A stretch of DNA of 44,578 bases from an uncultured Oscillospiraceae bacterium (GCA_934636865.1 CAKUBI010000016.1:1-44578), one strand, 5' to 3'. Positions 16,527 through 24,446 are shown, numbered from the stretch's first letter. The notes: a model not told the origin generated them from the sequence alone. Program-made: numbers and translations.

Positions 16527-17163
16527 CTGCCTTCTCCGTTTCGAGCAGCATCTGCGTCACAGCCTCCAAGATCGAGGCGTACTCGCGGTACCAGCCGCGG
16601 CGGACGGTCGAGATGACCGTGGCGAACGCCGCGGCGACAAGGCCTGCGACCGTCGTGTCGAACGCCGTCAGAAGAGACGTTGAAAGCGTATAGGTGTCGC
16701 CCTGACCGAGGGCGATGATGCCGGGACCGAGCGGAATGAGCGTGCCGAGCAAACCGAACATCGGCGCAAGGCGCGCCAGAAGCTCACTGAGCCTGACGAT
16801 CCTGTCATAGCGGTCCTGCTCCTGCTCCAGAAGGCGGATGGCGAGCGCTTCGCGCATCTCGCCGTTAAAGTCCGGGTGGCGCAGCAGCTCAAGCAGCGCA
16901 TCCTTCTGCCGGCGCAGAAGGCCGCTTCCCTCAATGACCGCCGCGCGGTCGTCCGCCGTGCGCAGCGATTCCAGAAGCGCCGGCAGCGCCGCCTTCAGAT
17001 GGCGGCGCTCGGTGAAGTATTCGGCAACGACCCAGCCCGTCAGCACCGCCGCCGCGAGCAGGAAAGCGATCAGCACGACGACCACGGGCACCTCGAGCGC
17101 GGAGGATACCGCGCGCAGGATATCGTGGATGCGGAAGGTCGTATCAGTGGTTGTGGAAGGCAT
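16513..17163 (-). CDS. MotA/TolQ/ExbB-like proton channel subunit
   Basis: This 216-residue membrane protein has three hydrophobic spans (about residues 25-50, 140-165 and 175-200). The conserved TolQ/ExbB core is present in the last two (LAPMFGLLGTLIPLGPGI, then STSLLTAFDTTVAGLVAAAF). The cytoplasmic segment between spans one and two is charged and helical. Family members use proton flow to drive a partner. The usual companion in such clusters, DUF2149, overlaps its 3' end here but is truncated. It sits between surface-protein genes and near a Fec/Btu-type importer. I infer an ExbB-like energiser for a surface transport system. ATG 17163 is preceded by GGGGAGAGAG. Confidence 0.88.
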   Translation of the reverse strand: MPSTTTDTTFRIHDILRAVSSALEVPVVVVLIAFLLAAAVLTGWVVAEYFTERRHLKAALPALLESLRTADDRAAVIEGSGLLRRQKDALLELLRHPDFNGEMREALAIRLLEQEQDRYDRIVRLSELLARLAPMFGLLGTLIPLGPGIIALGQGDTYTLSTSLLTAFDTTVAGLVAAAFATVISTVRRGWYREYASILEAVTQMLLETEKAGERA

Positions 17164-17185
17164 GTTTTCTCTCTCCCCGATTCTC

Positions 17186-18201
17186 TTATCGCAGTTTTCT
17201 GTAGCGCCAGAGGCCATAGCCAAAGCCCAGCAGCGCAAAGCCGCCCAGCACGGCGAACGTCAGTGCCGCGGGTACGCTGCTGTCCATGTTGAGCTCGAGC
17301 TGCGTGCTGCCGTCGCCCATTTTCTCGCCCGCGGCGGTCCCGGCGGCGCTCGTCTCGCGCCGCAGCGCGGCGCCGGAGAGGATGTAAACGCCCGCCGGCT
17401 CCGGCGCGGCGTCGGCATGATCGCCCGTCTCGACGCCGCTCTCGCCCGGCGTGCCGCTGCCCTGCCCGTCGCCGCTGCCGCCGCCCACGCGGACGGTCAC
17501 GGTCGCTTCAGCGCTGCCGTAGGACGCAGTCACGGTCGCGGTACCCTCGCCCACGGGCGTCAGATTGCCGTTTTGATCGACCCGGACGACGCTCTCGTCG
17601 CTCGACGACCAGACGATGTGCCCGCTCACGAAATCGTCGAGCAGCACATCCTCCGCCGAAACGGACACATGCAGCGCGTGATCGCTGCCGACGGTGAGCG
17701 AAAGGTCCGTCTCGTCGGCCGACAGCACCGGCGCGCTCTACTCCGCCGTCGGCGGAGTAGAGCGCGCCGGTCTCCTCGTTGGCCGCGAGGTAGGGAAAAT
17801 AATAGCGCGGCGTGTCGAAGAGCGATTTTTTCGTGAACGAGCGGTACGCGCCGTTTGCGTGGTCCTTCGTAAAAAAGTCGATCGACGCGATGGAGTTGAG
17901 GTCCACGCCCGCGTACTCGAGCAGGTCGCGGATGTAAAAGCCGCGGCCGCGCGCAAGATACGTGCGCGAACCGTTATAATAGGAGTAAACGACCTCGTGC
18001 GTGTCGAACCTGCCGCCGTACCAGTCGTCAAGCTCCGTCCAGTGGTACGTCGCTTTTTCGACGTACTCATCCTCGCTCCAGCCGAAATAGCCGATGTACA
18101 CGCCGATCGTATCCGTGACGGCGTCCGCCTGTGCGCTGACGGTCAGCGCCGTCAGCAGCACCGCCAGCAGCAGCGCGCGAAAGGAGCCTTCTCCAGCGCA
18201 T
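17186..18201 (-). pseudogene. Ig-like (Big2) membrane-anchored surface protein, broken
   Basis: An ATG at 18201 overlaps the stop of the lipoprotein gene (TAATG). It starts a signal peptide, MRWRRLLSR, but a one-base shift near 18172-18180 is needed to continue into ALLLAVLLTALTVSAQA. The next domain has phrases YGGRFDTHEVVYSYYNGS, GFYIRDLLEYAGVDL and IDFFTKDHANGAYRSF, resembling the N-terminal domain of the SLH protein at 13103. A second break at 17735-17753 is a 19-base foldback insertion; removing it restores GALYSAPVLSADETDL. A Big2-like Ig domain (HIVWSSSDESVVRVDQNG), a Gly/Ser linker and a C-terminal membrane anchor ending RYRKLR follow. Confidence 0.75.
17727..17771. repeat. 21-bp perfect inverted repeat at a frame break
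   Basis: Arms 17727-17747 and 17751-17771 are perfectly complementary around the three-base loop GTC. There is no T tract, and it lies inside a coding region. Bases 17735-17753 look like an inverted copy inserted beside its template. Confidence 0.9.
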
Positions 18202-19286
18202 TATGCCGCTCCCTTCAGCGTGGAGCCGCGCAGCATCTCCGCCGCTTCCTTGTCGCTGAGCGCATAGCCCCACAGCACTTCAAATGCCTCCTGCGTCTTT
18301 TCCGTCACGTTGTAGTCGTAATACTGCGGGTAGAGAAGATTCCCCAGCCACCACACGCCGAGCAGCATGTTGATCGACGGCGGGCCGGAGAGCCAGTTAT
18401 ACGGAAGGCCGGGAATCTCGTAATACTTCCCGGCCCGGATGGCGGAAAGCCGGTTCCACGCTTCATCCTCCGCCGCGGTCGCGTAAATGCTTCCGGGGGC
18501 GAAGAGGATCACATCGGGGTCAAAATGATAGAGCTGCTCCAGATTGATCGTATTACCGCCGCCGCGGTTCGAAACCTCCGGCACGACGATGGCGTTCTCC
18601 GCGCCGACGAGCGAGAGCGCCTGTGCCTGCGTCGAGCCCTCGGCGTTCGTGTCAAGGCCCGAAACGCCGGAGGTATACATCACGCGCACGCGCTCGGCAT
18701 CCGTCACCCTTGCGCTCGCCTCCGCCGCCATGGCGACCGTTTCAGCCGCGAAACCGGCCAGCTCATCGCCGCGCGCTTCCTTGCCCGAGAGGATCGAGCC
18801 GAGCGTGCGGTACATCTGCTCCATGTGCACAACGTCCGCCTCGAGGAAGATGACGGGAAGGCCGATCTGCTTTTGCAGCGCGTCAAGGTCCTCCGCCATG
18901 TTTTCCTTCCGGTCGCCGAGGTCAATGACGACCTGCGCGCCGCAGGAGAGCAGCGTTTCAAGATTCAGCGTGCTCTTGCTGCCGTACATCTGCCCCGTGG
19001 TCGGCAGCGTCAGGAGATCGCGCGGCAGGTACTTGTACTGCGCGCTTGAGGGCGTGGCGCTGACCGAGACCATGTATTCCGGCGCGATGGTCGAGAGGAT
19101 CATCGTCGCCACCGCGCCGCTGGGGGCCACGCGCGTGAGTTCTCTCGGGATCTGCACCGTGCGGCCGAGCGAATCGGTAAAATCGACGGTCTCTTCCCCG
19201 CCCTGCGCCGCGCCGTTCTGCGCGCAGCCTGCGAGCAGGCCCAGCACCATCACCGTGGAAAGCAAGATTGAAAAAAGGCGTTTCAT
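18201..19286 (-). CDS. Fec/Btu-type ABC importer binding lipoprotein
   Basis: This 361-residue lipoprotein has a lipobox LAGC with Cys21. It has the two-lobed class III binding-protein pattern (BtuF/FhuD-like). DSLGRTVQIPRELTRVAPSG starts the first lobe, and LETLLSCGAQVVIDLGD and LEQLYHFDPDVILFAPG are the typical family phrases. Substrates of this class are ferric siderophores, haem or corrinoids; the residues do not decide. AAGGAG precedes ATG 19286. The permease and ATPase are transcribed divergently from the same intergenic region. The downstream Ig-like gene overlaps the stop (TAATG), linking the importer to the surface proteins. Confidence 0.9.
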   Translation of the reverse strand: MKRLFSILLSTVMVLGLLAGCAQNGAAQGGEETVDFTDSLGRTVQIPRELTRVAPSGAVATMILSTIAPEYMVSVSATPSSAQYKYLPRDLLTLPTTGQMYGSKSTLNLETLLSCGAQVVIDLGDRKENMAEDLDALQKQIGLPVIFLEADVVHMEQMYRTLGSILSGKEARGDELAGFAAETVAMAAEASARVTDAERVRVMYTSGVSGLDTNAEGSTQAQALSLVGAENAIVVPEVSNRGGGNTINLEQLYHFDPDVILFAPGSIYATAAEDEAWNRLSAIRAGKYYEIPGLPYNWLSGPPSINMLLGVWWLGNLLYPQYYDYNVTEKTQEAFEVLWGYALSDKEAAEMLRGSTLKGAA

Positions 19287-19319
19287 ACTGTCTCCTTATC
19301 ATGAATTCACCGTTATTCT

Positions 19320-19360
19320 TTGATAAGAATCAATATAATTGCTCTCCTCTCTCTTGTCAA
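19320..19360 (-). promoter_or_regulatory. promoter with overlapping Fur-like palindrome
   Basis: On the minus strand, TTGACA (19355-19360), a 17-base spacer and TATATT (19332-19337) form a promoter for the binding lipoprotein. The palindrome TTGATAAGAATCAA (19320-19333) overlaps the downstream side of the -10 element. The sequence resembles a weak Fur box, suggesting metal repression, though the regulator is not shown. A poorer rightward element, TTGACG at 19413-19418, may serve the permease. Confidence 0.5.
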
Positions 19361-19489
19361 GCGGGTACAGCGCCGGAAGCTGCGAAGCGGCCGGACTTTT
19401 TTGTCCGCGCCCTTGACGCGTTCCCGCCGCCGTGATAAGCTTGAAAGTCGTAATACTTCATCGAAAATAACCAACAGGAAGGATCCTCT

Positions 19490-20539
19490 ATGGCGTTTCG
19501 TTCTCCTTCCGGCGGCGCGCGGCGCTTTGCCGTGCTGACCGCCGCGTTTTTCGTGATCTTTCTCGGCGCGTTTGCCGCAGGGCGCTATGCCGTGCGCGTC
19601 GATAAGACCGTGTGCATCCTGCTCGACGGCGCGCTGCGCGCCGTCTCCGGCGCAAGGTGGGGCCTTGCCGCATTCTGGACGGACGCGGAAGCCGCGGTCG
19701 TGCTCAACGTGCGCCTGCCGCGCATCCTTGCCGCCGCGCTCATCGGCGCGGCGCTGAGCGTCGCGGGCGTTTCCTATCAGGGCATGTTCCGCAACCCCAT
19801 GGTCTCGCCCGACCTTCTGGGCGCGTCCACGGGCGCGGGCTTCGGCGCGGCGCTGGCGCTGTTCCTCTCGATGAGCTATCTTACCGTCACGTTCAGCGCG
19901 TTTTTCTTCGGCCTTGCCGCGGTGATGCCCGCCTATCTCATCAGCCGCAGAAGCCGCATGGACCAGACGCTTTCCATGGTGCTCGCGGGCATGATAATCT
20001 CCTCGCTCTTCACCGCCGGTACGTCGCTCATCAAGCTCGTGGCGGACACGGAAAATCAGCTCCCCGCCATCACCTACTGGCTCATGGGCTCGCTCACAAG
20101 CGTGCGCGGGCGCGACGTGCGCTTTGCCGCGCTCCCCATCCTGCTCGGGCTCGTCCCGCTGCTGCTCCTGCGCTGGCGCATCAACCTTCTGACCCTCAGC
20201 GAGGCCGAGGCGCGCAGCATGGGTGTCGATACAAGGCGGCTGCGGCTGATCGTCATCGTCTGCGCCACGCTGATGACCGCCGCCAGCGTGGCCATCAGCG
20301 GCATGATCGGCTGGGTGGGGCTGGTGATTCCGCATTTCTGCCGCATCCTGTTCGGCTGCGACTACCGCAGGCTCCTGCCCTCCTGCGCGCTGCTGGGCGC
20401 GTCGTTCCTCATTCTGGCCGATACGATCGCCCGCACCGTCACCACCGCCGAGATCCCGCTCGGCATCCTCACAAGCTTCGTCGGCGCGCCGGTGTTCCTC
20501 TATCTCGTCCTGTCGGGAGGTGAGCAAAATGGGGATTGA
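19490..20539 (+). CDS. FecCD-family ABC permease
   Basis: This 349-residue permease has about nine to ten hydrophobic segments. Family hallmarks are RLPRILAAALIGAALSVAG, YQGMFRNPMVSPDLLG, the ATPase-coupling region near EAEARSMGVD, and GWVGLVIPHFCRILFGCDYR near the end. It would form the homodimeric membrane channel of a siderophore, haem or corrinoid importer with the neighbouring ATPase and the divergent lipoprotein. ATG 19490 is preceded by AGGAAGGA. Its last 11 bases overlap the ATPase gene. The single-permease, single-ATPase layout is that of the BtuCD type. Confidence 0.92.
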   Translation: MAFRSPSGGARRFAVLTAAFFVIFLGAFAAGRYAVRVDKTVCILLDGALRAVSGARWGLAAFWTDAEAAVVLNVRLPRILAAALIGAALSVAGVSYQGMFRNPMVSPDLLGASTGAGFGAALALFLSMSYLTVTFSAFFFGLAAVMPAYLISRRSRMDQTLSMVLAGMIISSLFTAGTSLIKLVADTENQLPAITYWLMGSLTSVRGRDVRFAALPILLGLVPLLLLRWRINLLTLSEAEARSMGVDTRRLRLIVIVCATLMTAASVAISGMIGWVGLVIPHFCRILFGCDYRRLLPSCALLGASFLILADTIARTVTTAEIPLGILTSFVGAPVFLYLVLSGGEQNGD

Positions 20540-21320
20540 CGTCCGCTCTCTCTCCTTTTCCTACGGCGGCGCGCCGGTGCTCCGCGACCTGAGCTTTTCC
20601 ACGCGCGGCGGCGAGGTCATCGCCCTGCTCGGCCCGAACGGTGTGGGCAAATCGACGCTGTTCCGCTGCCTGCTCGGCTTTCTAAAGCCCACACAGGGCG
20701 AGATTCTGGTCAGCGGCAGGGGGCTCTCGTCGTATTCGCGCCGCGGCCTCGCGCGCGAGATCGCCTACATCCCGCAGTCCCATTCGCCGACATTCAACTA
20801 CACCGTGCGCGAGAGCGTGCTCATGGGCGTGACGGCCCGGCTCGGCCCGCTGGAGAGCCCGACGGAAGAGCAGCAGTCGCTCGTCATGCAGACGCTCTCC
20901 CAGCTCGGCATCGCGCACCTTGCCGGGCGCGGCAGCCAGAACATCAGCGGCGGTGAGCGGCAGCTGATGCTCATCGCCCGTGCGCTCGTGCAGGACGCGC
21001 GCGTGCTCATCATGGACGAGCCGACCGCGAACCTCGACTATGGCAACAGCTATCGCGTGATGGAGCGCATCGCGCGGCTCGGAAGCGAGGGCTACACCGT
21101 TCTTTTTTCCAGCCACGACCCCAATCAGGCCTTCCGCTACGCAACGCGCGTGCTCGCGCTCAAGGGCGGAACGCTGCTGGCCGACGGCGCGCCCGCGCGC
21201 GTCCTGACCGAGCCGGTGCTCTCCGCGCTTTACGGCGTCTCCGTCGCCGTGCGCAGCGTGGCGGTCGGCGGCGTGAGCCATACCGTTTCCATTCCCTGCG
21301 GCGCCGGGGAAAATCAATAA
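20529..21320 (+). CDS. Fec/Btu-type ABC importer ATPase
   Basis: This 263-residue ATPase starts at ATG 20529, eight bases after GGGAGG; the GTG at 20520 lies within that ribosome site. Walker A is GPNGVGKST, the signature is ISGGERQ and Walker B is VLIMDEPT, followed by NLDYGN and the switch histidine in SSHDPNQ. It energises uptake through the FecCD permease. The start overlaps the permease gene by 11 bases, so translation is coupled. A bidirectional terminator follows. Nothing in it specifies the ligand. Confidence 0.92.
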   Translation: MGIDVRSLSFSYGGAPVLRDLSFSTRGGEVIALLGPNGVGKSTLFRCLLGFLKPTQGEILVSGRGLSSYSRRGLAREIAYIPQSHSPTFNYTVRESVLMGVTARLGPLESPTEEQQSLVMQTLSQLGIAHLAGRGSQNISGGERQLMLIARALVQDARVLIMDEPTANLDYGNSYRVMERIARLGSEGYTVLFSSHDPNQAFRYATRVLALKGGTLLADGAPARVLTEPVLSALYGVSVAVRSVAVGGVSHTVSIPCGAGENQ

Positions 21321-21329
21321 GCTAAACAC

Positions 21330-21367
21330 AAAAAGAGGAAAGCGGCTGAGCCGTTTTCCTCTTTTTT
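21330..21367. terminator. bidirectional terminator between importer and degV
   Basis: A long stem with a central CGGC-TGA-GCCG tip and flanking AAAGAGGAAA/TTTCCTCTTT is followed by T6 on the plus strand. It is A-rich on the other side, fitting convergent genes. Confidence 0.88.
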
Positions 21368-21381
21368 GACATCTGTATCTC

Positions 21382-22224
21382 TCAGCCCTTTTTGAAAAAT
21401 GCGACCGCCACCACGCCGGGCCCGGTGTGCGTGCCGATGACGCTGCAAATGAGCGTGGAGTCGAGCGAATCCGCCTTGCCCTGCCAGATCTCGCGGCTGT
21501 CCTCGACATATTTTTTAAGGTAGGTGTCGCTCAGGCCGCTGTAGCCGAGGATGATGGGCTCGTCGAAATCGATGCCGCCGCTCTCGTGGATCTTCTGCAC
21601 GAGCAGGTTGTTGCCCTGCTTCGATCCTCTCGCCTTGCCGATCACGCTGATCTCGCCGTCCACCACGGTGATGACGGGCTTGATGTTCAAAAGTCCGCCC
21701 GCGAAGGCGACCGTTTTGGAGATGCGCCCGCCCTTTTTGAGGTACTCGAGCGTGTCGAGCAGCGCGATCAGGCACACATCCCCGCGCTTTTTCTCCACCG
21801 CCTCGGCGATGGACTTCGCGTCCATGCCCTTGTCCGCGCACGCGAGCGCGTACTCCGCGAGGATGCCCGAGCCGATGGCCGCGCTCTGCGTGTCCACAAC
21901 GAAGATGTTCTCGTATTCCGAGGCCGCGATGCACGCGCTCTGATAGGTGCCCGAAAATTTGCCCGAGATCGTCAGCACCACCGCGCTGTCGCCCGCCGCC
22001 GCCACGGCGGCGAACACCTCGTCGAAGGCCGCGGGCGTCGCCTGGCTGGTCGTGGGCAGCTCGTCGCTCTCCACGAGCCGCTCGTAAAAGCGGTGCTTAT
22101 CGATGGTCACGCCGTCGATGAACTCCTCCGTGCCGAAATGGACCGTCAGCGGCACGATGCGGAAGCGTTCCTTCGCGCGCTCGGGCATATCGACCGTGGA
22201 ATCCACAATGATCTGAACACTCAT
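21382..22224 (-). CDS. DegV family fatty-acid-binding protein
   Basis: This 280-residue protein matches DegV (FakB-like) proteins, cytoplasmic two-domain proteins that bind a long-chain fatty acid and present it to the FakA kinase. Visible marks are the N-terminal VDSTVDMPERAKERFRIVPL, the acyl-binding TTSQATPAAFDEVF, LTISGKFSGTYQSA and GGRISKTVAFAGGLLNIKPV. No fakA gene is in the window. AAAGGAG precedes ATG 22224. It lies 14 bases after the MarR gene and is probably co-transcribed under MarR control, linking fatty-acid handling to that regulator (inference). Confidence 0.92.
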   Translation of the reverse strand: MSVQIIVDSTVDMPERAKERFRIVPLTVHFGTEEFIDGVTIDKHRFYERLVESDELPTTSQATPAAFDEVFAAVAAAGDSAVVLTISGKFSGTYQSACIAASEYENIFVVDTQSAAIGSGILAEYALACADKGMDAKSIAEAVEKKRGDVCLIALLDTLEYLKKGGRISKTVAFAGGLLNIKPVITVVDGEISVIGKARGSKQGNNLLVQKIHESGGIDFDEPIILGYSGLSDTYLKKYVEDSREIWQGKADSLDSTLICSVIGTHTGPGVVAVAFFKKG

Positions 22225-22238
22225 GGTTGTCTCCTTTT

Positions 22239-22715
22239 TCAGTCCTGAGCGGCGGCCGCGGCCCCGCTCTCCGTTTTTCTGCTTTCGTAAATGCTTTCAA
22301 GGTTGCCGCTCACGAGCGAAAGCGCGCGGTACATCGTCCGCCGCTCCGCCTCGCTCAGTCCCGCGCTCGCGGCGTCCACGATGCGCGCGATCTTTTCCGA
22401 AATGGCGCGGCCTGCCGCCCTGCCCTTGTCCGTCAGGCGGAGGGGGCTTTTGTAGCGCCGGCTCGCGCCGCTCACGCAGGTGATATAGCCGTTTTTCTCC
22501 AGATCGTCCACCGAGCGGGAGATCGCGGCCTTGTCCTCGTCACAGCGCTCGCACAACTCCGCCGCCGTCATCGCGTCGCAGAGCGAGAGATAGTACAGAC
22601 ACGATACGTGCGGCCCCTTGAGCGCAAGCTCCGCCATCTCCTCGGCCTTGATGCGCTTGATGCTGCGGCTGATGCGCGCGATCAGGATGGTAAAGGTCTC
22701 GAAACGCTCCTCCAT
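22239..22715 (-). CDS. MarR family regulator
   Basis: This 158-residue winged-helix regulator has the MarR recognition region MTAAELCERCDEDKAAISR, the wing (YITCVSGASRRYKSPLRLT) and C-terminal dimerisation helices. ATG 22715 follows AGGAGG; a longer frame upstream would include its operator DNA and is rejected. Two identical palindromes in opposite orientation surround its promoter, so it very likely represses itself and the downstream degV. Several cysteines near the N-terminal helices could sense oxidants, but that is speculation. The proximity to DegV suggests FabT-like control of lipid genes (inference only). Confidence 0.9.
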   Translation of the reverse strand: MEERFETFTILIARISRSIKRIKAEEMAELALKGPHVSCLYYLSLCDAMTAAELCERCDEDKAAISRSVDDLEKNGYITCVSGASRRYKSPLRLTDKGRAAGRAISEKIARIVDAASAGLSEAERRTMYRALSLVSGNLESIYESRKTESGAAAAAQD

Positions 22716-22742
22716 GAGGCGGTCCTCCTTTTGAAAATACAA

Positions 22743-22798
22743 TGTTGACAAATCAACAAGCTCGCTTATCATAGCGCAGCAATGTTGATTTGTCAACA
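22743..22798 (-). promoter_or_regulatory. marR promoter with two mirrored operators
   Basis: TTGACA (22791-22796), a 17-base spacer and TATGAT (22768-22773) form the promoter. Two 16-base palindromes, TGTTGACAAATCAACA (22743-22758) and its exact reverse complement (22783-22798), cover the start region and the -35. Their centres are 40 bases apart, near four helical turns, fitting cooperative repression on one DNA face. Confidence 0.85.
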
Positions 22799-22814
22799 TC
22801 TTTTTGTAACAATA

Positions 22815-22840
22815 GGAAGGGCCCGCTCACAGGCCCTTCC
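22815..22840 (-). terminator. terminator after the SNF symporter
   Basis: A nine-base-pair stem (22815-22823 with 22832-22840) is followed on the minus strand by a weak T-rich run (TATTGTTAC). It probably ends the symporter transcript. Confidence 0.6.
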
Positions 22841-22852
22841 CTTCTGCATGTT

Positions 22853-24175
22853 TCAGAACGCCACGTGCTTGAACAGCGCCACGCAGCACAGAATGACCGC
22901 GAGCGGCACATAGACGAAGCGGCCCACGCTGTACCACAGCGCGCCGCGCTCTTTTTTGCTGCCGGTGTTCACGGCAGCAAGCAGCTCGTCCTTCTTCATC
23001 ACGTAGAACCACGAGATCGCGCCAAGCGTTGCGCCGATGGGGATGATGTAGATGGAAACGAGGTCCATCCACGGGCCCCACTTGTCGATCGGCTCCATGA
23101 AAAGGCCGATGCCGAGGCACAGCACGCACAGGATCGCCAGCACCGCCGTGCGGCTGAGGCGCGGGAACTTATGCAGCAGCGATTCCGCCACGGCCTCGAA
23201 CATGTTCTGCAGCGAGCTCACGCCCGCGAAGATCATCGCAAGGTAGAGGATCACGGCGAACAGGCGGCCCATCGGGATATCCTGCAAAATGGTCGGCAGC
23301 GTGACAAACAGCAGGCTCGGCCCCGCGCCCACGTCCAGCCCGTAGGAAAAGCACGCCGGGATGATGACGAGCGCCGCGACCACGGCGGCGATGGTGTCGA
23401 AAAACGCCGTGTGCTGCGCCACGCCAACCACATCCTCATTCTTTGAGAGGTACGCGCCGTACACGATCATGCCGCTGCCTGTGACGGACAGGGAGAAAAA
23501 CGCCTGCCCCATCGCCCAGATCCAGATCATCGGGTCCTTGAGCGCTTCCCAGCGCGGCGTGAACATGAAGCGGTAGCCCTCGCTCACGCCCGGCAGCAGC
23601 GCCACGCGCACCGCGAGGATAACGAAGATGATGAAAAAGAGCGGCATCATGATCTTGTTGGTCTTTTCAATGCTGTGCGCGCCGAGGTACAGCGTCAGAA
23701 GCGTGCCCACGACCACGATAACGTGGTACGGGATGACGGAATACGGCGTGGAGGAAAACGCACCGAACCACTCGGCGGTGTCCGCCGTCATCAGCGTGCC
23801 GAGGAGCGAATCCACGAGCGCCTTTAAAATATACGTCACGATGACCGCATAGCCGAGCGCGATGCAAAGCGAGCCTGCGAGCGGCAGCCAGCCGAGCAGT
23901 CCCCCGGCCCGGCCCATGCTCTTTCCGCGCGTGGCCCATGCCTTTTCATACGCGCCGAGCGTACCGGTGGCCGCGCGGCGGCCCATGGCAAACTCCGCGG
24001 GCAGGCCCACGTAGCTGAAAATGAAAATGAACAGCAGGTAGATCAGCAGAAACGCCCCGCCGCCGTTGCTGCCGAGCTTGTTGGGAAAGCCCCACACGTT
24101 CGCCATGCCGACGGCCGAGCCGACCGACGCTAAAATAAAGCCCCAGCGGCTCGCAAAGTTCCTGGTATTTTTCAT
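22853..24175 (-). CDS. SNF (neurotransmitter:sodium symporter) family transporter
   Basis: This 440-residue transporter has about 11 hydrophobic segments. The family signature in helix 1 is recognisable (GSAVGMANVWGFPNKLG) and is followed by NGGGAFLLIYL. The more usual NIWRFPY is changed to NVWGFPN, so the gate arginine is absent. Bacterial relatives such as LeuT and TnaT import amino acids with sodium. The substrate is unknown. ATG 24175 is chosen because GGGAG lies six bases upstream. An upstream promoter and a leader with its own terminator imply attenuation-type control. No amino-acid biosynthesis gene adjoins it. Confidence 0.9.
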   Translation of the reverse strand: MKNTRNFASRWGFILASVGSAVGMANVWGFPNKLGSNGGGAFLLIYLLFIFIFSYVGLPAEFAMGRRAATGTLGAYEKAWATRGKSMGRAGGLLGWLPLAGSLCIALGYAVIVTYILKALVDSLLGTLMTADTAEWFGAFSSTPYSVIPYHVIVVVGTLLTLYLGAHSIEKTNKIMMPLFFIIFVILAVRVALLPGVSEGYRFMFTPRWEALKDPMIWIWAMGQAFFSLSVTGSGMIVYGAYLSKNEDVVGVAQHTAFFDTIAAVVAALVIIPACFSYGLDVGAGPSLLFVTLPTILQDIPMGRLFAVILYLAMIFAGVSSLQNMFEAVAESLLHKFPRLSRTAVLAILCVLCLGIGLFMEPIDKWGPWMDLVSIYIIPIGATLGAISWFYVMKKDELLAAVNTGSKKERGALWYSVGRFVYVPLAVILCCVALFKHVAF

Positions 24176-24194
24176 GCGCTCTCCCATCCCAGTG

Positions 24195-24335
24195 AAAAAA
24201 AGACCGCGCAAGCGCTCAGGGCCCGCGCGATCCGTCCGCCTGTTTGTTTTGGATTTTCTGCACACATCACACAAACCAAAGTCTCTGTACGGCAGAATTC
24301 TTATCCATCATAAAGCCCCCGCAGGCAATTGTCAA
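24195..24335 (-). promoter_or_regulatory. SNF gene promoter and attenuator-like leader
   Basis: A near-consensus promoter (TTGACA 24330-24335, 17-base spacer, TATGAT 24307-24312) drives a leader of about 125 bases. The 5' part can pair (24251-24254 with 24303-24306, and 24256-24261 with 24292-24297). A GC-rich hairpin (24202-24209 with 24225-24232) is followed by seven T (24195-24201) before the ribosome site. This is the layout of a conditional terminator; I match it to no known riboswitch. Confidence 0.7.
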
Positions 24336-24387
24336 GCTTTTCCGACACTTCTTCACGCGCTTTTTCGTTTTTCTGCCGCGCACAAAA

Positions 24388-24420
24388 GCACGCCCGGAAG
24401 AGATTCTTCCGGGCGCGTGC
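24388..24420 (-). terminator. terminator after the metallohydrolase gene
   Basis: A stem of about 14 base pairs with a two-base bulge (24388-24403 with 24405-24420) is followed by CTTTTG on the minus strand. Confidence 0.75.
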
Positions 24421-24446
24421 AATTCTTCCTTTTTTGTCCGCGGCGC

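Noticed and set aside
19313..20527. Long frame opposite the FecCD gene
   Set aside because: Low-complexity charged composition; it covers a clear permease gene and the importer promoter.
24250..24310. Short frame with a Trp codon (MDKNSAVQRLWFV) in the SNF leader as a leader peptide
   Set aside because: Its ATG overlaps the -10 box, so it would not be on the mRNA, and no ribosome site precedes it.
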